A model generated the notes under the pieces. That model made no database searches and was not told the origin of the DNA. It saw nothing but the letters and a program-made list of their open reading frames with translations. Of a stretch of DNA of 64,000 bases, positions 61,360 to 64,000 are shown piece after piece (positions within the stretch are counted from its first letter, which is position 1; every line of letters starts with the position of its first letter). A program made the translations under genes and the position numbers. Source of the DNA: Acanthosepion pharaonis. Taxonomy: Eukaryota > Mollusca > Cephalopoda > Sepiida > Sepiidae. Where the stretch lies: positions 1,127,001 through 1,191,000 of the forward strand of contig CAHIKZ030002633.1 of the NCBI GenBank assembly GCA_903632075.3, given 5' to 3'.

Positions 61360-63023
61360 ATTCACCTCCGTTGGGCAACCCTGAGGCCACATTATGTTGC
61401 AGGCTGTGCCAGTTTCTTTCTCCCCGAGTCACAGTCGATGACCGTCCTCTACTTCAGGCCTTCTCATTTTCACTTCCTAAATCTCCAATATGACAAATAA
61501 TGATCAAAAAAGCAAACCTAAACCAGTTCCTAAAAAATCACCTAAACCAACATTTTCTTTTCTAACGTCTGTGAGATTCAAACCAATTCTGCAGTGTGGA
61601 ATCGTTCCTCATTGAGAAGTCTCCCGATATACTGGCTCTCTGTGAGACCAACCTCAACTCGTTTATCCCCTCCTCTGACCTCTCAATCCCCGGTTACCAC
61701 CTCTCCTTAGAAAAGACTCTCAAACCCACATGCACAGCCTTGGAATTTACATCAAAGACCATCTCCCCCAATCTAAAGAGCTCTCTTTCAAATCTACAGA
61801 CCACTCATACTTGTGTCTTCATCTATCTCTCCTCAATGCTGTAAGCTATCTCTTCTTCCTCTATTGCTCTTCATCCTCCCAAGACTGTGGTGTACTCGAA
61901 AGCATTTCCGACAATATAGACAAGGCTATCTCTCTCTATACATTTGCTCATATATTCGTGTTCAGGGACTTTAATGCCCACCATACCAAGTGGCTCAAAA
62001 GCTCTATAACTGACCTTGCTGGCATAAAAACCCTTAATTTTTCTATTTCTCAATTCCTCACTCAAATAGTCGACTTTCCCACACATTTCCCTAACAACCT
62101 GGGTGGTAAGGCTTCCCTTCTCAATCTCTGTTTCAACTCCATCCCTGAGTCTTGTCGTGCCTTGCAACTCTGCCCTCTTGGCAACTCTGATCATGCTGTA
62201 GTGTCTGTAAACATCTCCTTCTACTCCAACTCCAGAAAAGAAGCTCCTACCAACAGATCATCTTTCTGTTATCAACAAGCGGACTGGGACTTGTTCTGGG
62301 ATTTCCTTCGTGATGTCCCCTGGGATGTGGTCTTTAAACTCCCTGTTCAAGAATGCGCTTCCGAGGTCTCCTCCTGGGTAAAAGCTGGAATTGAGGCTTT
62401 CATCCCCGCTAGGAAATATAAGTTTAAATCGTACTCTTCCCCTTGGTTCTCTGCTGCTTGCTCAGCTGCCATTGCCCATAGGAATCACTTCTTCCACCTT
62501 TGAGGTTTTAATCAACGCTGAAGTGGTTAATCACCTTATACCCAATGATCTGATAAGCAATATGGTTTTCGCTTTCCTCATTCTACAGCTGATGTGCTCA
62601 TGGCCATAACTGAAATTGTTTACTGAGCACTCCATAATAACAGAGAAGCTTGTGATATCTCTAAAGCATTTGATAGGGTCTGGCATGCCAGCCTCCTTCA
62701 TAAGATTAAGGGATATGGAATTTCAGGTTGATTATTTGACTTAATACAATCATTCCTGTCAAACCGTATAATGAAGGTCTCTTCTACTCCAATAGCTTCA
62801 TGTCTCGCACTTCCCGTCTGTGGAATTCCCTTCCTATTACTTGTTTCCCTGATAGCTATAATCTCCAACTATTCAAATGTAATGTCAATCAACATCTCCA
62901 AATGCCCTGAACTATCCCCTGAACTTCTCTTCATTCTTTTCTCCATCACACCTCTTTACTCTCACTCCCACTCTGCAACCCCCTGTGTACTAGTGGCATC
63001 CCGCCTTGCTTGGGGTGAAATGC

Positions 63024-63030
<7 letters not shown>
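61360..63030 (+). pseudogene. LINE copy: endonuclease, partial RT, 3' tail; internally deleted
   Basis: The ATG at 61490 starts MTNNDQKSKPKPVPKKSPK, followed by the apurinic-like endonuclease: FLIEKSPDILALCETNLNSF (catalytic Glu in ETNL), FRDFNAHHTKWL (Asp-Phe-Asn), DFPTHFPNN, LLNLCFNSIP and LGNSDHAVVSV (Ser-Asp-His). A 257-residue frame (61730-62503) covers most of it and ends in YKFKSYSSPWFSAACSAAI, the linker before the RT. The RT then appears only as YGFRFPHSTADVLMAI (62570), ISKAFDRVWHASLLHKIKGY (62660-62720) and LFDLIQSFLSNRIMKV (62735-62775). It jumps to the C-terminus and the CTTGCTTGGGGTGAAATG tail with A/TA-run at 63003-63062. At least two internal deletions remove RT parts. Confidence 0.87.
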
Positions 63031-63062
<32 letters not shown>

Positions 63063-63065
<3 letters not shown>

Positions 63066-63200
63066 AAGGTAACAAATCCATTGGTATATAATCCAAGTGG
63101 ATCCTAGTAATATAAAATATTAAAAATGATCCACAAAAGGAGCTCAATATATTTATTACAGATCAAATAATTTATTAATACAGAGTAAATAATTTTATTT
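63063..63200. other. Junction between LINE tail and satellite
   Basis: Unassigned sequence. AAATAATTTATTAATACAGA near 63160 leads to the satellite. Confidence 0.5.
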
Positions 63201-63209
63201 TCATCGGTT

Positions 63210-64000
63210 ATGAAGGCCCCAGTGCGAGCCCCAGTCCATCTCTCTGGTGCAATGAGAGGGTGTAGCCTCAGGCATCTGCTCCCCAGGACTGGTCACCTAA
63301 CAGTGTGATTTTCCTCAGTTACGCCACTGTACTCTGACAGAGCCGCAACTGAGTCAGACTCTGCCCAAAGACAGACACAACTGAGATATGATAAATAAAC
63401 ATGTGAACTCTACTTTATAGTAATTTCATATTTACTTGAACCCCACAAAGTTGCATTGTGACACAAGATCATTTTAATATGGGGAGCCTGAGTGTGTACA
63501 CCTGGGTTAGAAAGAAAAATTCACTGAGCTCTTGCAACGATTGGTGGCGAGCACTGATACCTCCCTCTGGTGCAATGACAGGGCCCAGCCTCAGGCAGCT
63601 GTTCCCTAGGGCTGCACACTTCTCAGTATAATTTTCTTCAGTTGCGACTCTATCCTTCAATGGTGCCACCCCTGAGCACACTCTGCCCAAAGACAAAAAT
63701 GCAACTAAGAGATGATTAATGGGATGTTACAAACTACTTTAGAGTAATTTGGTATTTATTCACCCCTCCCCAACAAAGTTGCGCTGTGACACAAGTTCAG
63801 TTTAATGTGGGGAGCAGGAGTACATACACCCAAGCTAGGAACAAAATTTCCCTGAGCCCCTGCAACCATCAGTTGCACTGTCCTCGGCGCATGTATGGAT
63901 CCCTCTCTCTGGTGCAATGAGAGGGCGCGGCCTCAGGCAGCTGTTCCTCAAGGCTGGGCACCTCTTAGTATAATTTTCCTCAGTTACAACTCTGTCCTTA
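63210..64000. repeat. Satellite of about 330 bp, at least 2.3 copies, runs off the right edge
   Basis: CTCTGGTGCAATGA occurs at 63242, 63565 and 63907 (periods 323 and 342). Each time it is followed by GCCTCAGGCA.CTG.TCC, then AGT.TAATTTTCCTCAGTTA or close variants, then CTGCCCAAAGACA (first two copies), TTTACTT-like spacing, CACAAAGTTGC, TGTGACACAAG and GGGGAGC.(T/G)GAG. Identity between units is roughly 75-85 percent by eye. GC content is higher than elsewhere in the window. No coding potential. Confidence 0.9.

Overview
The window is AT-rich, gene-poor animal DNA built almost wholly from repeats. No complete host gene could be recognised. The mixture of GIY-YIG-type Penelope-like elements, Ty3/Gypsy elements, many mariner derivatives, several pol III-derived SINEs and abundant (TA)n arrays suggests an invertebrate, most likely a mollusc and perhaps a cephalopod. 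That placement is an inference from repeat style, not from a marker gene.

Layout. 1-2.7 kb: a decayed Gypsy gag-pol on the minus strand, cut by the left edge. 2.9-5.1 kb: two TIR elements beginning CAGTGTAACCCGG, a Tc1-like transposase remnant and a foldback. 5.5-7.35 kb: a dead mariner whose left inverted repeat has become a six-copy 119 bp tandem array. 7.86-8.34 kb: a solo LTR with an exact 5 bp target duplication. 9.4-17 kb: LINE tails, SINEs, MITEs and Penelope fragments. 17.8-21.4 kb: a Gypsy element nested in a LINE copy, with target duplication AGTGT. 21.5-22.5 kb: a 5S-rRNA-headed SINE and a hammerhead ribozyme motif between TA arrays. 23.3-28.0 kb: a tandem array of about 40 units of about 118 bp that grew from one domain of a SINE. 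28.4-31.7 kb: Penelope remnant, inverted SINE pair and foldback. 32.06-37.27 kb: a young full-length Gypsy element with near-identical 280 bp LTRs and target duplication ATAGG. 37.5-45 kb: more repeats, two mariner derivatives and SINE pairs. 45-57 kb: LINE and SINE fragments plus sparse unassigned DNA. 57.5-61 kb: a mariner deletion derivative, Penelope pieces, a second hammerhead and a foldback. 61.4-63.0 kb: a LINE copy with endonuclease and partial reverse transcriptase. 63.2-64.0 kb: a satellite of about 330 bp that runs off the right edge.

How the parts relate. Autonomous classes present are Gypsy, at least two LINE types, Penelope-like elements and several mariner/Tc1 subfamilies; every copy seen is damaged. 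LINE machinery is the likely mobiliser of the SINEs and mariner transposases of the MITEs. TA dinucleotide arrays repeatedly mark SINE 3' ends and the edges of Penelope and TIR elements. The observations most worth following are the two hammerhead motifs with a shared downstream module, the SINE-domain satellite, the mariner with an amplified terminus, and the young Gypsy element whose coding breaks are all single-base shifts, mostly in homopolymers. Two short exon-like stretches (10353-10414 and 50951-51101) are the only hints of host genes, and both are weak.
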